NCBI RefSeq assembly: GCF_002863005.1
Contig: NZ_PKDG01000016.1
Span: 1 to 64,000, forward strand
Direction: 5' to 3'
From: Pseudoxanthomonas sp.
GTDB lineage: Bacteria > Pseudomonadota > Gammaproteobacteria > Xanthomonadales > Xanthomonadaceae
Length of the DNA stretch: 64,000 nt
The notes under the pieces were generated by a model that saw only the letters and a program-made list of their open reading frames with translations, was not told the DNA's origin and did no database searches. Positions within the stretch are counted from its first letter, which is position 1. Every line of letters begins with the position of its first letter. The position numbers and the translations under genes are program-made. Below are positions 1 to 11,597 of this stretch, in pieces.

Positions 1-1
1 C

Positions 2-607
2 GAGGCGGCGGCCCGCGAGGCCGAGCTCGTCGAGCGGCGCGCGATGTTCCAGGAGCAGGCGCTGCCGTTCATGGACCAGCTCTACGGCGCCGCGATGCGC
101 ATGACGAAGAACCCGGCCGACGCCAGCGACCTCGTGCAGGAGACCTTCGTGAAGGCCTTCGCCGCGTTCGGCCAGTTCGAGCAGGGCACGAACCTCAAGG
201 CGTGGCTCTACCGCATCCTCACGAACACGTTCATCAGCGTGTACCGCAAGAAGCAGCGTGACCCGTACCAGGGCTCGGTCGACGAGCTCGCGGAGTGGCA
301 GCTCGGCGGCGCCGTGTCGGCGACCTCGAGCTCGAGCCGCTCGGCCGAGGCCGAGGCGATCGACCGCATGCCCTCCGGCGTCGTGAAGGACGCCCTGCAG
401 GCGATCCCCGAGGACTTCCGCCTCGCGGTGTACCTCGCCGATGTCGAGGGCTTCTCCTACCAGGAGATCGCCGACATCATGAAGACCCCCGTCGGAACCG
501 TCATGAGCCGCCTGCACCGCGGCCGCCGGCTCCTGCGCGAATCCCTCGCCGACTACGCGCGCGAGCGCGGCATGACCGCGAGCACGGCCCCGAGGAGGAC
601 CCGATGA
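2..607 (+). CDS. sigR: SigR/SigH-type ECF sigma factor (5' end cut by window)
   Basis: This is an RNA polymerase ECF sigma factor of the actinobacterial SigR/SigH type, which directs thiol-oxidative-stress transcription when released from its zinc anti-sigma factor. Region 2 is seen around the [17 protein letters not shown] segment followed by [15 protein letters not shown]. Region 4 is seen in the [20 protein letters not shown] helix-turn-helix. The frame is open to the left edge. The first ATG is at 44, but family members carry extra N-terminal residues, so the true start may lie outside. The stop overlaps the rsrA start by 4 nt (ATGA), typical of sigma/anti-sigma coupling. Nearly every third base is G or C. 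The type is actinobacterial, at odds with the xanthomonad genes that follow. Confidence 0.9.
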   Translation, partial: EAAAREAELVERRAMFQEQALPFMDQLYGAAMRMTKNPADASDLVQETFVKAFAAFGQFEQGTNLKAWLYRILTNTFISVYRKKQRDPYQGSVDELAEWQLGGAVSATSSSSRSAEAEAIDRMPSGVVKDALQAIPEDFRLAVYLADVEGFSYQEIADIMKTPVGTVMSRLHRGRRLLRESLADYARERGMTASTAPRRTR

Positions 608-846
608 CCGACTGCGGCTGCGACAAGGCCAAGGCCGAGCTCGAGGAGTTCCTGCACAACGAGCTCAGCGAGCAGCAGTGCAGCGACATCCGCGAGCACA
701 TGGCGAACTGCGACGACTGCTCAGCTGAGCACCTCGTCGGCATCACGCTGACCGAGAAGGTCAAGCAGTCCTGCCAGGAGAAGGCTCCGGAGGAGCTGCG
801 CGCGATGATCGAGGGCGCCATCCTGCGCGCCGACGCGAACGCCTGA
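604..846 (+). CDS. rsrA: RsrA-type zinc anti-sigma factor
   Basis: An 80-residue redox-sensing anti-sigma factor. It would hold the sigma factor encoded just upstream inactive until disulfide stress expels its zinc. The ZAS signature is visible: Cys4 and Cys6 near the N terminus, and a H34-x3-C38-x2-C41 motif (HMANCDDC). The ATG at 604 overlaps the sigR stop and gives the expected family length (about 80-105 aa); the frame remains open further upstream, but that part lies inside sigR. The C-terminal tail is typical of the actinobacterial family. Like sigR it belongs to the foreign left-end segment. Confidence 0.9.
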   Translation: MTDCGCDKAKAELEEFLHNELSEQQCSDIREHMANCDDCSAEHLVGITLTEKVKQSCQEKAPEELRAMIEGAILRADANA

Positions 847-896
847 CGCGGGATGCCCGCCGCGGGCCGCCCGTCGGCCCCGCGCACCCCGTTCCA

Positions 897-938
897 CGTC
901 GAAGGGCCCGTCACCTCGCGGTGACGGGCCCTTCGACG
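897..938. terminator. Perfect hairpin between convergent rsrA and kgd 3' ends
   Basis: A perfect 19-bp stem (897-915 pairing with 920-938) closes on a 4-nt loop. It sits between the rsrA stop at 846 and the convergent oxoglutarate dehydrogenase stop at 950. It has no long T tract, as is common in high-GC actinobacteria, and probably serves both strands. Confidence 0.8.
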
Positions 939-949
939 TTCCCCCGGCG

Positions 950-3790
950 CTACTCGGCCAGGGCCGCGTCCATGATCGCGGCGTGCTCCTGCGCGCTGCG
1001 CTTCGTCGACCCGGTCGCGGGCGAGGCCGAGGCCGGGCGCGAGATGACGCGCACTCCGCGCGGGCCGGAGCGCTTCGCGCTCTCGAGCGCGAAGAACGGC
1101 CACGCGCCCTGGTTCTCGGGCTCGTCCTGCACCCAGACGATCTCGGCGTTCGGGTACCGGTCGAGCACGGCCTGCAGCTCGACCGCGGGCAGCGGGTAGA
1201 GCTGCTCGAGCCGCACCAGGGCGACCCCCTCGGTGCCGCGCTTCTCGATCTCGCTCTTGAGGTCGTAGTGGATCTTGCCGGCGTGCACGAGCACGCGGCG
1301 CACGGCGGCGCCGTCGGTGATCCGCGCGTCGTCGAGCACGGGCTCGAACTTGCCCGAGGTGAAGTCGGCTACGTCGCTTGTCGCGCCGCGAAGGCGCAGC
1401 ATCGCCTTCGGGGTGAAGACCACGAGCGGGCGGCGCGGGCGGGCGTAGGCCTGCCGGCGCAGCAGGTGGAAGTACGAGGCCGGCGTCGACGGGCGCGCGA
1501 TCGTCATGTTGTCCTCGGCGGCGAGCTGCAGGAAGCGCTCGATGCGGGCCGACGAGTGGTCGGGGCCCTGGCCCTCGTAGCCGTGCGGCAGCAGCAGCGT
1601 CAGGCCGCTGATGCGGCCCCACTTGGCCTCGCCGGCGGCGATGAACTGGTCGATGACCACCTGTGCGCCGTTCGCGAAGTCGCCGAACTGCGCTTCCCAG
1701 ATACACAGCGTGTTGGGATCGGTGGTCGAGAAGCCGTATTCGAACGCCATCACCGCTTCTTCGCTCAGCAGCGAGTCGATGATGGTGGCCTGCTCGGGCT
1801 GTTCCACCAGTTGGCGAAGCGGCAGGTAATAGCTGTCGGTCTTCTGGTCGTGCAGGATCGCGTGGCGATGGAAGAACGTGCCGCGCCCCGCGTCCTGGCC
1901 CACCAGGCGCAGGCCGTTGCCTTCGGCCAGCAGCGTCGCGTAGGCGAGGTTCTCGGCGAAGCCCCAGTCGGCGGCTTGCTCGCCGGCGGCCATCTTCACG
2001 CGGTCTTCGTAGATCTTGGCCACGCGCGGGTGCAGGGCGACGCCGGCGGGAATCGTGGTAATGATCTTGGCCAGCGAATCGAGGGACTTGCGCTTGACCT
2101 TGGTATCGACCGGATCGCTGAGCTTGCCGGAGAGGTACTTGGACCAGTCGATCGCCAGCTCGTCGTCCTTCTGCTTGGCGAGTTCGGTGGTGTACTCGCC
2201 CGAGTCCAGCTTGTCGCGATAGGCGTCGGCCAGCGCCTTGCCGCCTTCGGCCGGGATGACGCCGGCGCCTTCCAGCTTGGCGGCGTACATCTCGCGCGTG
2301 GTCGCGTGCTTGCGGATGGTCTGGTACATCACCGGCTGGGTCGCGGCCGGCTCGTCGGCTTCGTTGTGCCCGTGGCGGCGGTAGCACACCAGGTCGATGA
2401 CCACGTCCTTCTTGAACTGCTGGCGGAAGTCGTAGGCCAGCTGCGCCACGAACACCACCGCTTCCGGGTCGTCGCCATTCACGTGGAAGACCGGTGCGCC
2501 GACCATCTTGGCGACGTCGGTGCAGTACAGCGTGGAGCGCGCATCTTCCTTGTTGCTCGTGGTGAAGCCGATCTGGTTGTTGATGACGATGTGCAGCGTG
2601 CCGCCGACGGCGAATCCGCGCGCCTGCGACATCTGGAACAGCTCCATCACCACGCCCTGGCCGGCGAACGCAGCGTCGCCGTGCATGATGATCGGTAGCA
2701 CCGCCTGGCGTGCGGCGTCGTTGCGGCGCTCCTGGCGCGAACGGACGCTGCCGGCCACGACCGGGTCGACGATCTCGAGGTGCGACGGGTTGAACGCGAG
2801 CGCCAGGTGGACCGGGCCTCCCGGCGTGGCGATGTCGGCGGAGAAGCCCATGTGGTACTTCACGTCGCCGGCGTGCGCCAGGTTGTTGTCGTGTTCGAAC
2901 TTGCCCTCGAACTCGTCGAAGAGCTTGCGCGGGCTCTTGCCGAGCGTGTTGACCAGCACATTGAGGCGGCCGCGGTGGGCCATGCCGACCACGATGTCCT
3001 TGACCCCGCCTTCGCCGGCACTGCGGATCATGGTGTCGAGCAGCGGGATGAGCGCATCGCCGCCTTCCAGCGAGAAGCGCTTCTGGCCCACGTACTTGGT
3101 GTGCAGGTAGCGCTCGAGGCCTTCGGCCGCGGTCAGGCGCTCCAGGGTGCGGCGCTTGGCGTCGTCGGACAGGCCGAACTGGCCGCCGGCGGTCTCCAGC
3201 CGCTGGTACAGCCACTGGCGCTGGTCGACTTCCGAGATATGCATGAACTCGACGCCGATCGGGCCGGTGTAGGCCGCCTTCAGGCGCGCCAGCAGGTCGC
3301 GGAGTTTCATGCGCGAGTTGCCGCCGACGTTGCCGGTGCTGAATTCGCTGTCGAGATCCTTGTCGGACAGGTTGTGGAAGGACAGGTCCAGGTCCGGGGG
3401 ATTGACCGGCGGGGTCAGGCCGAGCGGGTCCAACTGGGCCCCCAGATGGCCGCGCGACCGGTACGCCGTGATGAGGCGGCCGATGTTGCGCTCGCGTTCA
3501 TCGCCGCCTGCGGCGACGACATGCCCGTTGTTGGCAGCCTGGCGGGCGGCCTCGGTGATCTGCTGGATCACGACCGAATGCGGGACATCCCCCGCCTCGT
3601 GGCCCTTGAATCCGTCGAAGTAGGCCTTCCACTTGGGGCCCACGCTGTCCGGGGCGACGAGATACTGCTCGTACAGGTCTTCGACGTAGGAGGCATTGCC
3701 TCCGTTGAGCTGCGAGGATTGCGCGAACTGCTTCAGGAGATTGTCCACGATGGGGTTCGGTGGGGTAGTCGAGGGGCGCTTGCGGTCCAT
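950..3790 (-). CDS. sucA: 2-oxoglutarate dehydrogenase E1; apparent proteobacterial SucA / actinobacterial Kgd chimera
   Basis: The thiamine-diphosphate E1 component decarboxylates 2-oxoglutarate in the TCA cycle. The N terminus carries the proteobacterial E1 signature (SYVEDLYEQYLVAPDSV) and lacks the E2-like succinyltransferase domain of actinobacterial Kgd. ThDP-site motifs GDAAFAGQG and NNQIGFTT are present. Up to about residue 715-740 the protein reads as xanthomonad SucA. After that it reads as actinobacterial Kgd: NMTIARPSTPASYFHLLRR, RRPLVVFTPKAMLRLRGATS, WVQDEPENQGAWPFFALES. Proteobacterial SucA would have forms such as VCVPSTPAQVFHMLRRQ there. The 946-aa length is normal for SucA. 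The ATG at 3790 is used; a GTG just inside (before DNLLKQF) is possible. The expected downstream sucB and lpd are replaced by actinobacterial genes. The frame is intact, but the gene is probably an assembly product. Confidence 0.9.
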   Translation of the reverse strand: MDRKRPSTTPPNPIVDNLLKQFAQSSQLNGGNASYVEDLYEQYLVAPDSVGPKWKAYFDGFKGHEAGDVPHSVVIQQITEAARQAANNGHVVAAGGDERERNIGRLITAYRSRGHLGAQLDPLGLTPPVNPPDLDLSFHNLSDKDLDSEFSTGNVGGNSRMKLRDLLARLKAAYTGPIGVEFMHISEVDQRQWLYQRLETAGGQFGLSDDAKRRTLERLTAAEGLERYLHTKYVGQKRFSLEGGDALIPLLDTMIRSAGEGGVKDIVVGMAHRGRLNVLVNTLGKSPRKLFDEFEGKFEHDNNLAHAGDVKYHMGFSADIATPGGPVHLALAFNPSHLEIVDPVVAGSVRSRQERRNDAARQAVLPIIMHGDAAFAGQGVVMELFQMSQARGFAVGGTLHIVINNQIGFTTSNKEDARSTLYCTDVAKMVGAPVFHVNGDDPEAVVFVAQLAYDFRQQFKKDVVIDLVCYRRHGHNEADEPAATQPVMYQTIRKHATTREMYAAKLEGAGVIPAEGGKALADAYRDKLDSGEYTTELAKQKDDELAIDWSKYLSGKLSDPVDTKVKRKSLDSLAKIITTIPAGVALHPRVAKIYEDRVKMAAGEQAADWGFAENLAYATLLAEGNGLRLVGQDAGRGTFFHRHAILHDQKTDSYYLPLRQLVEQPEQATIIDSLLSEEAVMAFEYGFSTTDPNTLCIWEAQFGDFANGAQVVIDQFIAAGEAKWGRISGLTLLLPHGYEGQGPDHSSARIERFLQLAAEDNMTIARPSTPASYFHLLRRQAYARPRRPLVVFTPKAMLRLRGATSDVADFTSGKFEPVLDDARITDGAAVRRVLVHAGKIHYDLKSEIEKRGTEGVALVRLEQLYPLPAVELQAVLDRYPNAEIVWVQDEPENQGAWPFFALESAKRSGPRGVRVISRPASASPATGSTKRSAQEHAAIMDAALAE

Positions 3791-3928
3791 GTCGCGCGAT
3801 GTCCCACGGACATGGACGAAAACCCGGAAATTATACCCCCATGCCGGGAAGGGGGCGTAACCGGATTGGACTAAAGACGCAGGGTGCGGGCCGCTGGCGC
3901 TGCCGGATGCGACCGCATGCGCAGCGTG

Positions 3929-4840
3929 CTAGAGGCCCAGCGCGCGATATTCGCTGACGGGCCGCGAACGTTCCCAGATCTGCGAGAACTCCTCGCGCAG
4001 CTGGCGTGCACGGCCGGCATGCGCCAGCCCGGCCTCACCGTCGAAGCGATGCCCGAGCGGCCGGAAGTAGTACCCGTGGTCGTCGTTGGCGACGAACGCG
4101 GCGGTGTAGGGCAGGTCGACGGGATCCTGCACTTCGCGGAACGAGAACACGCTGGGCAGTCGTTGCCCCAGGGCGATCAGCGGCGCCAGTGCCCGCTGCG
4201 GCGTGGCCGCATCCTGCAGCAGCAGCTGCACGTGGGCGCCTGTCTGGCGCGTGGCGAGGCGGCGCAGGCCCTCGACGACCGTCGGTGCGTCCCACAGCCC
4301 CGGATCCAGCGCCCGGCTGTAGACCACCAGGCCGCGGCGCGCCTGCGCGATCACGGCCGTGGTGATGGCCACGGCTTCAGCGCGCCGGGTGATGCGGGCG
4401 GCGCCCGCCACCACACGGCGCATGGCCTGGTGTTCGATGCCGGCTTCGAGGAAGCGCTCGCCCTCCGGCATGAAGCCATGGCGCGCATAGAACGCCTCGG
4501 CGGACACCTGGGCGTGCAACGACACATCGGGCCACTGCCGCTGGCGGGCCTCGTCCAGAAGGGCGGCCAGTAGGGCATCGCCGACGCCGCGCCCACGCCA
4601 TGCCGCCAGGACGGCCATGCGGCCGATGCGGTGCGCTGGCGTCAACCGCGCCGTGCCGATGGGGGTGCCGGAGGCATCGCGGGCGAGCACGTGGTAGCTG
4701 AGCGGGTCCATCGCATCCCGCTCGAGATCGCGCGGCACCTGCTGTTCCTGGACGAACACCACGTCCCTGACCTGGTGGACCAGGCGGGCGTCGGTGGCGT
4801 AGTCGACCGGTGCGACGCGGTAGTCCCCGGCGGCGTTCAT
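3929..4840 (-). CDS. GNAT N-acetyltransferase with C-terminal extra domain
   Basis: 303 aa. The first ~140 residues form an ElaA/YjcF-like GNAT domain: IGRMAVLAAWRGRGVGDALL is the acetyl-CoA pyrophosphate loop (R/Q-x-x-G-x-G/A pattern), followed by FYARHGFMPEGERF. Residues ~145-303 form a second domain seen in xanthomonad homologues (DUF7931-like), which contains no catalytic motif I recognise. The start overlaps the stop of the upstream cupin oxygenase gene by 4 nt (ATGA), so the two are translationally coupled. The substrate is unknown. About 138 bp of non-coding DNA, with no clear hairpin, separates it from sucA. Confidence 0.8.
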   Translation of the reverse strand: MNAAGDYRVAPVDYATDARLVHQVRDVVFVQEQQVPRDLERDAMDPLSYHVLARDASGTPIGTARLTPAHRIGRMAVLAAWRGRGVGDALLAALLDEARQRQWPDVSLHAQVSAEAFYARHGFMPEGERFLEAGIEHQAMRRVVAGAARITRRAEAVAITTAVIAQARRGLVVYSRALDPGLWDAPTVVEGLRRLATRQTGAHVQLLLQDAATPQRALAPLIALGQRLPSVFSFREVQDPVDLPYTAAFVANDDHGYYFRPLGHRFDGEAGLAHAGRARQLREEFSQIWERSRPVSEYRALGL

Positions 4841-6087
4841 GCTTCCTCGTCCCCGGTGTCCGGATCGTCATCCCCGAACGCGAGCTGATAATGGCCCTGC
4901 GCCGCCAATCCCATCACCGCATCGCGCGCGTCCTCGCTGAGTGCACCGTAGGTAGCGCCGTCCAGGCTCTCGAGGCCTGCCAACTGCTGGGCTTCCCTGA
5001 CCGGCAGCACGTAATCCACCCCATTGCAGAACAGGGTGGCGCCCTTGCTGCGCCGACGCCATGCGAATCGCGAGAACGGGTGGCGCAGCAGGTGCGCGCC
5101 GCGCTGCAGGTCCCATTCCATCTCGATGCGCGAGGGCGCATCCGGAGGCGGCATGACATCGCCCGAAGCACGGTAGGTGGTGATGAAGCGGCCGAACCAG
5201 TCGCCGACCAGGTCGGGATCGTTCATGCGCAAGGCGTTGAGGGCCTCGACTGCGCGCGCCATCGCGCGCGCATCGATTTCGTTGGGATCCTGCGGCACGG
5301 TCAGGTCTTCGTCGTGGTAGCGCACGGCCTCGTCCGCTTCTGCGATCAGCGTGTCCAGATAGTCGCCGATCAGTTCGGCCGACGACGGGGCGCGCATGCC
5401 CACCGAGAAGGTCAGGCACGGGTTCTCGGCCACGCCGTGGTGGGGGACCAGCGGCGGCAGGTACAGCATGTCGCCGGGTGAAAGCACCCATTCGTGGGTG
5501 GGTTGGAACGTGCGCAGCAGCTTGATCGCCACGTCCTCCAGGAAACCCAGGTCCGGCGCGGGTTGCCCCATCGCCACGCGGGCGTCGATCGCCCAGCGGC
5601 GCTCGCCCTGGGCCTGCAGCAGGAACACGTCATAGTGATCCACGTGCGCGCCGACCGAACCGCCGGTGGCCGCGAAGCTGATCATGATGTCGTCCACCCG
5701 CCAGCGCGGCAGGAAGCGGAACTGCTCCAGCAGCGCTCGTACGTCGGCGTCCCACTTGTCCACGTCCTGCACCAGCAGGGTCCAGTCGTGGTCGGGCAGT
5801 CCGGGGAAATCCTCTTCCTGGAACGGGCCCGTGCGGACATCCCACGCGCCGGTGGCGCGGTCCAGGCTGATCATCCGCGCCAGCACGCCGTCTTCGCAGG
5901 CCAGGCCGGCGAGATCCTCCGGTTGCACCGGGGTCTCGAAGCCGGGGAATGCGTTGCGGATCAGCAGCGGACGCTTGTGCCAGTAGTCGCGCAGGAAGCG
6001 CTCGGCCGGCATGCCGAGGGGATGGTCACGGGTGGCGTCGACTTCGAACGGAAGCGAGGCGGCGCGGGGGAGCGTCTTCTTGGTCAT
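4837..6087 (-). CDS. roxA: Cupin/JmjC ribosomal oxygenase (YcfD/RoxA-like)
   Basis: 416 aa, an Fe(II)/2-oxoglutarate dioxygenase of the YcfD/RoxA family, which in E. coli hydroxylates an arginine of ribosomal protein L16. The metal ligands are visible: H148-x-D150 in GAHVDHYDVFLLQ and a later His in LPPLVPHHGVAEN (H216/217). The GERRWAID segment is also family-typical. The ATG at 6087 gives MTKKTLPRAASLPF; a TTG seven codons upstream is possible but has no ribosome binding site. The gene is coupled by ATGA to the GNAT gene. It lies 85 bp downstream of the beta-lactamase on the same strand. Substrate assignment is by family only. Confidence 0.85.
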   Translation of the reverse strand: MTKKTLPRAASLPFEVDATRDHPLGMPAERFLRDYWHKRPLLIRNAFPGFETPVQPEDLAGLACEDGVLARMISLDRATGAWDVRTGPFQEEDFPGLPDHDWTLLVQDVDKWDADVRALLEQFRFLPRWRVDDIMISFAATGGSVGAHVDHYDVFLLQAQGERRWAIDARVAMGQPAPDLGFLEDVAIKLLRTFQPTHEWVLSPGDMLYLPPLVPHHGVAENPCLTFSVGMRAPSSAELIGDYLDTLIAEADEAVRYHDEDLTVPQDPNEIDARAMARAVEALNALRMNDPDLVGDWFGRFITTYRASGDVMPPPDAPSRIEMEWDLQRGAHLLRHPFSRFAWRRRSKGATLFCNGVDYVLPVREAQQLAGLESLDGATYGALSEDARDAVMGLAAQGHYQLAFGDDDPDTGDEEA

Positions 6088-6172
6088 GGGGTCGTGTTCG
6101 CGGGGCAATGCGCCGGGCAGGAAGGGGGAAGGGCAGCGTCACCGATCGCGCCACCTGCGACATTGATGCCGG

Positions 6173-7081
6173 TCAAGGCCGCGCCGGCGTTCCGCTGGCG
6201 GCTTCGTCTGCCAAGCGCTTGTCCAGGCGTTCGGAGGCTTTCCGCGCGTACACCCGGCAGGCGTCGCGGTCCACGAGGGGCGCGTTCGCTCGCGGCCCGA
6301 TCCTTGACCACAGCTGGCTGGCGGAGGGATGCGGAGTGACCAGAATGTCGCAGTCAAGGGCCGCGACCCGCGCAAGCGTGTCGCGGAACGCTGCTACGTA
6401 ACCTGGATGCGCTGCGTCGTCGCTGTAACGGTACACGTCGTCGGAGATCGCGGTCAGGCTGTCGGCATAGACCATCTGCCGGCAGTCGTCGCCCTCGCAC
6501 GAACGCCAGGTCCAGCTCGTCCCCCCCGGCGTGTGCCCCGGTGTGGGAACGGCCTGCAGGGAGAGCGGACCGACGCGCACGACGCCGTCATCCGCGACGA
6601 CGACCACCTGTCCGACCGGTGCGAACGGGTCCAGTACCTCGTGTTGCGGATCGTTGCGGTCGCTGGCGCCGCGCTTCAGCGTGGCGACGGCAGGCGCGCG
6701 TGCGTACACGGGTGCGCCCGTGGCCTCCTGCAGCTCGGCCAGACTGCCGGCATGGTCGAAATGCTCGTGGGAGAACACGATGGCGCGCACGTCCGCCGGC
6801 TCGAAGCCGAGGGCACGGATGTTGGCGAGGATCTGTGGAGCGGCCTGCGGCGTGGCGGCATCGATGAGGACATGGCCTTCGTCCGAGGTCAGCAGCAGGG
6901 CACTGATCCCGCACGTACCTACGTACCAGGTGTTGCCGTACACCTTCAGGGGCGTGGCCGGCTCGTTCCAGCCTGCGTCGTCTTCACAGGCCTTGACGGG
7001 GGGGCGAGCATCCGCGGCGACGGCGGCGAGAGGGAGCGCGAGGGCAAGTAGCCCGCCAGCGAAGAGGCAGCGAAGGGTCAT
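6173..7081 (-). CDS. Subclass B3 metallo-beta-lactamase
   Basis: 302 aa with an N-terminal signal peptide (cleavage near residue 22, AVAADA), so periplasmic. The zinc ligands of subclass B3 enzymes are all present: H105-x-H107-x-D109-H110 (HEHFDH), H183 (PTPGHTPGG) and H251 (TPHPSAS). [18 protein letters not shown] is the characteristic N-terminal strand. The family hydrolyses beta-lactams including carbapenems; the actual spectrum cannot be read from sequence. ATG 7081 overlaps the VOC gene stop by 4 nt (ATGA), arguing against the GTG 15 codons further up. No LysR-type ampR-like regulator or mobile element lies next to it, so it looks like a chromosomal, intrinsic gene sitting inside the purB neighbourhood. 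Confidence 0.85.
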   Translation of the reverse strand: MTLRCLFAGGLLALALPLAAVAADARPPVKACEDDAGWNEPATPLKVYGNTWYVGTCGISALLLTSDEGHVLIDAATPQAAPQILANIRALGFEPADVRAIVFSHEHFDHAGSLAELQEATGAPVYARAPAVATLKRGASDRNDPQHEVLDPFAPVGQVVVVADDGVVRVGPLSLQAVPTPGHTPGGTSWTWRSCEGDDCRQMVYADSLTAISDDVYRYSDDAAHPGYVAAFRDTLARVAALDCDILVTPHPSASQLWSRIGPRANAPLVDRDACRVYARKASERLDKRLADEAASGTPARP

Positions 7082-7476
7082 GTAGTGATCTCGTCGTAAC
7101 CACGATTGACGAACTGCAGCAGGCACCAGCCATGGCCCCAGGGATCGGCCAGGCGGACGATGCGGCCCCAGTTCGCGTCGCGGATGTCGGTTTCCTGCAC
7201 CAGGCCGGCTTCCAGGGCTCGGTCGAGGGCAGGCTCTAGATGGTCCACCACCACGTCCAGGTGCACGGGCGTCCAGTGGCGGGCGTAGTCGCGGCGCGCG
7301 TCCGCGGCGGCAATGCTGCCGGACGGATGCTGCAGCACGTAGATCGGGGCCTGTGCGCCCAGCAGTTCGACACCCCCGGCGCCGAAGCGGCGGCCGGCGG
7401 TGAGCCCGAAGGCGCGCGTGTACAGCGCCTCGGCGGCAGGCAGGTCGGGAACGTCGATGTTGATCAGCAGGTGCAT
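7078..7476 (-). CDS. VOC-family (glyoxalase/bleomycin-resistance fold) protein
   Basis: 132 aa, a single vicinal-oxygen-chelate module pair: the N-terminal [25 protein letters not shown] and the C-terminal [17 protein letters not shown] are typical. Such proteins are metal-dependent lyases, dioxygenases or drug-binding resistance proteins; the substrate cannot be told. The stop overlaps the start of the metallo-beta-lactamase (ATGA) and its own start is 22 nt after the purB stop, so it is probably cotranscribed from purB. Confidence 0.75.
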   Translation of the reverse strand: MHLLINIDVPDLPAAEALYTRAFGLTAGRRFGAGGVELLGAQAPIYVLQHPSGSIAAADARRDYARHWTPVHLDVVVDHLEPALDRALEAGLVQETDIRDANWGRIVRLADPWGHGWCLLQFVNRGYDEITT

Positions 7477-7498
7477 CGCCGTTCCCTTTGCCGGTGCA

Positions 7499-10426
<2,928 letters not shown>

Positions 10427-10441
10427 TCCGCGGGCCGTGGA

Positions 10442-10867
10442 TCAATCGCGCGGCGGCCATTCGCCGGGTACCCGTTTGCCCATGAGCATCGCCAGGGCAC
10501 CCTCGCACATCTGCCGTTTCTGCTCAGGCGTTCCGGTGTCCAGCCGCCCCAGGCGCTGCGACAGCGTGCGTGCACGGTAGGTCGCCAGCGTATCGGACGG
10601 GCCGAATTCCGCCAGCGTGAGCAGGCGTCCGCGCTCGATCTGGTCCTGACGGCCATTGACATACCGGAAGTACGCGGGCGCGGCGCGCGCCAGGTAAGTT
10701 TCATCCATGAGGGCGCACTTCTCGATCATCACCGGCATCGCGAACGTGGCCACATACGCGATATGGTCCTGAAACGCTTGCTCGCGCGCAGCATCTGGCA
10801 CATCCGCCGCCCGCGCCGGGGCTATCGTCATCAGTGTCGCCAGCAGGATCGGGTACGCACACTTCAT
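10442..10867 (-). CDS. Small secreted protein of unknown function
   Basis: 141 aa with a clear signal peptide (MKCAYPILLATLMTIAPARA, cleaved before ADVPD). The mature part has two cysteines (IEKCALMDETYL, RQMCEGALAML) about 70 residues apart that may form a disulfide in the periplasm. No family is recognised. It is the last gene of the same-strand run that starts with the small membrane protein and GntR regulator near 16.5 kb; the gap to the previous gene is 63 bp. Confidence 0.6.
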   Translation of the reverse strand: MKCAYPILLATLMTIAPARAADVPDAAREQAFQDHIAYVATFAMPVMIEKCALMDETYLARAAPAYFRYVNGRQDQIERGRLLTLAEFGPSDTLATYRARTLSQRLGRLDTGTPEQKRQMCEGALAMLMGKRVPGEWPPRD

Positions 10868-10930
10868 GGACGGCCTCGCACGGGCGTGTCGGCGTGGGGG
10901 AGGGTGGACGACGCGACCACCGGCGCAGCA

Positions 10931-11581
10931 TCAGGGGGAAGGAGCTTCCGCCGGCTCGGCGGCGGCCGCATCCGCTTCCTGGGCTGCATTGCCTTGGGTG
11001 GCCTTGACCGCCTGGCCGATGGCGCGCCCCACGTCCTTGCCCGCCTCGTGGCTATCGTTGTGCGAAGTGCGGCACTCGGTCACGTCATCAGGTTCCATGC
11101 TCGCGTAGGGCGTGAAGGCCGGCAACGCGGCGGCGAGATCCTGCTGCGCCTTGTACAGGCCGGGCAGGCGATCGCAGATCTTCATGGCTTCCGCTTCGAC
11201 CTTCTTGGCTTCGGCTTCCATCTGTTTGTCGATCTGGTCCGGATTGCCACTGAAGATGCCACGCACGGCCGCGCCGACCGCCTTGCCGGCCAGTTTTGCG
11301 CCTTCCCTGCCGGTGGCGATGCCGGCATCGGCGATACCGCCCAGTTCGCGGTGATAGGCGACCAGCAGTGCGCGCTGCTGGTCGTTCACCGGCACGGCCT
11401 TGCCGTCCACGATGAAATCGCCCTTCGCCGATACTTCCGCCCGGGGGTGTCCGGTCGCGTCGAGCTTCACGTTCTGCCCCCAGAGCGCATTCGAGCTCGC
11501 CGTTCCGTCGCTGGGGTCACGGTCTGGCGAGCACGCGGCGAGCAGGAGCACGGTAAGGGCGAGTGCGGGCATACGGGTCAT
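10931..11581 (-). CDS. DUF2884/YggN-like lipoprotein, copy 3
   Basis: 216 aa lipoprotein (lipobox LLLAAC, Cys17). The core contains GDFIVDGKAVPVNDQQRALL and a C-terminal CDRLPGLYKAQQDLAAALPA-F-PYASMEPDDVTEC segment. The same layout is seen in the genes at 12503-13168 and 13246-13914, so the three are tandem paralogues. A C-terminal Ala/Glu-rich tail is unique to this copy. YggN-type proteins are envelope proteins of unknown function. It begins 16 nt after the GIN-like gene stop. Confidence 0.65.
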   Translation of the reverse strand: MTRMPALALTVLLLAACSPDRDPSDGTASSNALWGQNVKLDATGHPRAEVSAKGDFIVDGKAVPVNDQQRALLVAYHRELGGIADAGIATGREGAKLAGKAVGAAVRGIFSGNPDQIDKQMEAEAKKVEAEAMKICDRLPGLYKAQQDLAAALPAFTPYASMEPDDVTECRTSHNDSHEAGKDVGRAIGQAVKATQGNAAQEADAAAAEPAEAPSP

Positions 11582-11597
11582 GTTCGTTCCTCAGGTA

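Noticed and set aside
501..3215. Long minus-strand frame overlapping rsrA and sucA
   Set aside because: Pro/Arg/Gly-rich translation out of frame with sucA; no family motif.
950..3790. Natural gene conversion producing a hybrid SucA
   Set aside because: Possible in principle, but the abrupt change of taxon in all genes beyond the switch, with no mobile element, makes an assembly chimera more likely than a recombinant enzyme.
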